From: Mugil cephalus
Taxonomy: Eukaryota; Chordata; Actinopteri; Mugiliformes; Mugilidae
Length of the DNA stretch: 64,000 nucleotides
Direction of reading: 5' to 3'
Assembly: GCF_022458985.1 (NCBI RefSeq)
Contig: NC_061772.1
Location: forward strand, 26,719,501 to 26,783,500
Shown: in pieces, positions 62,930-64,000 of the stretch
How positions within the stretch are numbered: position 1 is the stretch's first letter
How the letters are laid out: each line of letters begins with the position of its first letter
Position numbers and translations under genes: made by a program
The notes under the pieces: generated by a model
The model's database searches: none
Told to the model about the DNA's origin: nothing
The model's input: only the letters and a program-made list of their open reading frames with translations

Positions 62930-63505
62930 TACTGGCCACTTTATTAGGTACACCTGCTCAATTGCTTGTTAACACAAATAGCTAATCAGCCAATCACATG
63001 GCTGCAAGTCAATGCATTTAGGCAGGTAGAGGTGACTAAGACAACTTGCTGAAGTGCAAACCGAGCATCAGAATGGAGGAGAAAGGGGATTTAAGTGACT
63101 TTGAACGTGGCTGGTGGTGGTGGTGTAATGGTGTGGGGGGTATTTTCTCCTTAGTACAAACTGAGCATGGTTTAAATGCCACAGCCTACCTGAGTATTGT
63201 TGCTGACCATGTCCATCCCTTTATGACCACAGTGTACCATCTTCTGACGGCTACTTCCAGCAGGATAATGCACCATGTCTCAAACTGGTTTATGGAACAT
63301 GACAGTGAGTCCACTGTACTCCAATGACCTCCACAGTCACCAATTCAGGGCAGTTGACAAATATGCAACAACTGTGTGATGCCATCATGTCAATATGGAT
63401 CAATCTCTGAGGAATGTTGAAAGTATGCCACCAGGAATTAAGACAGTTCTGACGACAAAAGGTGGTCCAACCTTTTAGGTGTAGCTAATAAACTGGTCAA
63501 TGTGT
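62930..63505 (+). mobile_element. Tc1-like transposon with internally deleted transposase
   Basis: The left end ACTGGCCACTTTATTAGGTA and right end GTGTAGCTAATAAACTGGTC form an imperfect inverted repeat. The interior retains the transposase N-terminus (MEEKGDLSDFERG) fused by a large deletion to the catalytic-domain part (HGLNATAYLSIVADHVHPFM) and a piece before the C-terminus. It differs from the 29-31 kb transposase and from copies A-I, so it is a separate Tc1 lineage. Inactive. Confidence 0.8.
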
Positions 63506-63654
63506 TCAGTTTTATATTTTATTTTCAATTCTCTCATAAATAGTGCCTTTTGCACTATTTTATATATACTTTGTCTGCACTGAAAAGGAAAAGGTCTCCC
63601 ATTTATATTGTATAATAACTATAAAAGGGCCCCATTAATGTGGGGAATAAAAAA

Positions 63655-64000
63655 AAAATGTCAAAGTTATTCAGAATTTTATTTCCTTCAGCAAACATGG
63701 CAAGAATTTTGAATGCATTACAAAAATATTCACACCACCCATAAATTACATTTTAACTGTTCTTCCACAAACACAAAACAACCCTAACTGACGCGTCACT
63801 CCTTATATGTGCGTGATTAAATAAAATCCCTGCCATACCACTGCATTAGCAAAATCCCAGTCCATCTAAACTAAGGACCAGCGTTAAACAAAGCTGCCAT
63901 AACTCTCCCAAACGCAGCACCGAGCTCTCACTGAGGCATGTACATACGAGTCCGCGCATGTATTTTTAATTTTTTCAAGTTGTTGAGATCAGTGCAAACT
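63655..64000 (-). other. Probable 3' UTR end of an unidentified minus-strand gene
   Basis: On the minus strand the last 340 bases end with AATAAA (plus TTTATT 63,678-63,683), then about 20 bases later a T-rich run, as at a cleavage site. The sequence is free of repeats, unlike the preceding 15 kb. No coding frame is visible, so the gene body lies beyond the window. Confidence 0.4.

Overview
The window is nuclear DNA from a ray-finned (teleost) fish. The evidence is spliced genes with GT/AG introns, proteins close to vertebrate families, AATAAA polyadenylation signals, and a dense load of fish-type DNA transposons (Tc1-like, hAT-like, THAP-carrying) with little else between the genes. I assembled four protein-coding genes exon by exon; every junction I used has GT/AG ends and keeps the reading frame.

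Layout. (1) 1.0-5.4 kb, minus strand: nsun3, the mitochondrial tRNA-Met cytosine-34 methyltransferase, six coding exons, 460 aa. (2) 7.1-9.8 kb, minus strand: an ATP synthase c-subunit gene, best match atp5mc3, four coding exons plus one 5' UTR exon, 141 aa, with NRF-1 and GABP/NRF-2 type sites in its promoter. (3) 12.0-14.9 kb, plus strand: rrad, a RGK-family GTPase, one 5' UTR exon and four coding exons, 309 aa, with a TATA promoter. (4) 15.1-45.6 kb, plus strand: a seven-repeat (7D) cadherin, called cdh16 because it sits directly downstream of rrad as CDH16 neighbours RRAD in mammals; 17 coding exons, 824 aa, with long transposon-filled introns and an HNF1-like site just upstream of a probable noncoding first exon. 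(5) 45.6-63.6 kb: no gene recognised; repeats, microsatellites, and one TATA-containing promoter-like stretch near 55.0 kb. (6) The last ~340 bases look like the 3' UTR of an unidentified minus-strand gene that continues past the window edge.

How it fits together. nsun3 and atp5mc3 are both nuclear genes for mitochondrial functions and share a strand. rrad and cdh16 are tandem genes only about 170 bases apart between the rrad poly(A) signal and the HNF1-like site. The rest is a record of transposition: a family of at least nine short Tc1-like inverted-repeat elements, two of which were later hit by other elements (a hAT-like element with 8-bp flanking direct repeats, and the 3' tail of an L1-like LINE with an 11-bp direct repeat); two copies of a THAP-carrying element; two relict Tc1 transposase sequences; and a diverged tandem duplication inside cdh16 intron 2 that is split in one copy by a THAP element. 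I see no CRISPR, operon, virus or toxin gene, and nothing that looks like a new enzymatic system. The most interesting signals are regulatory sites and nested repeats.
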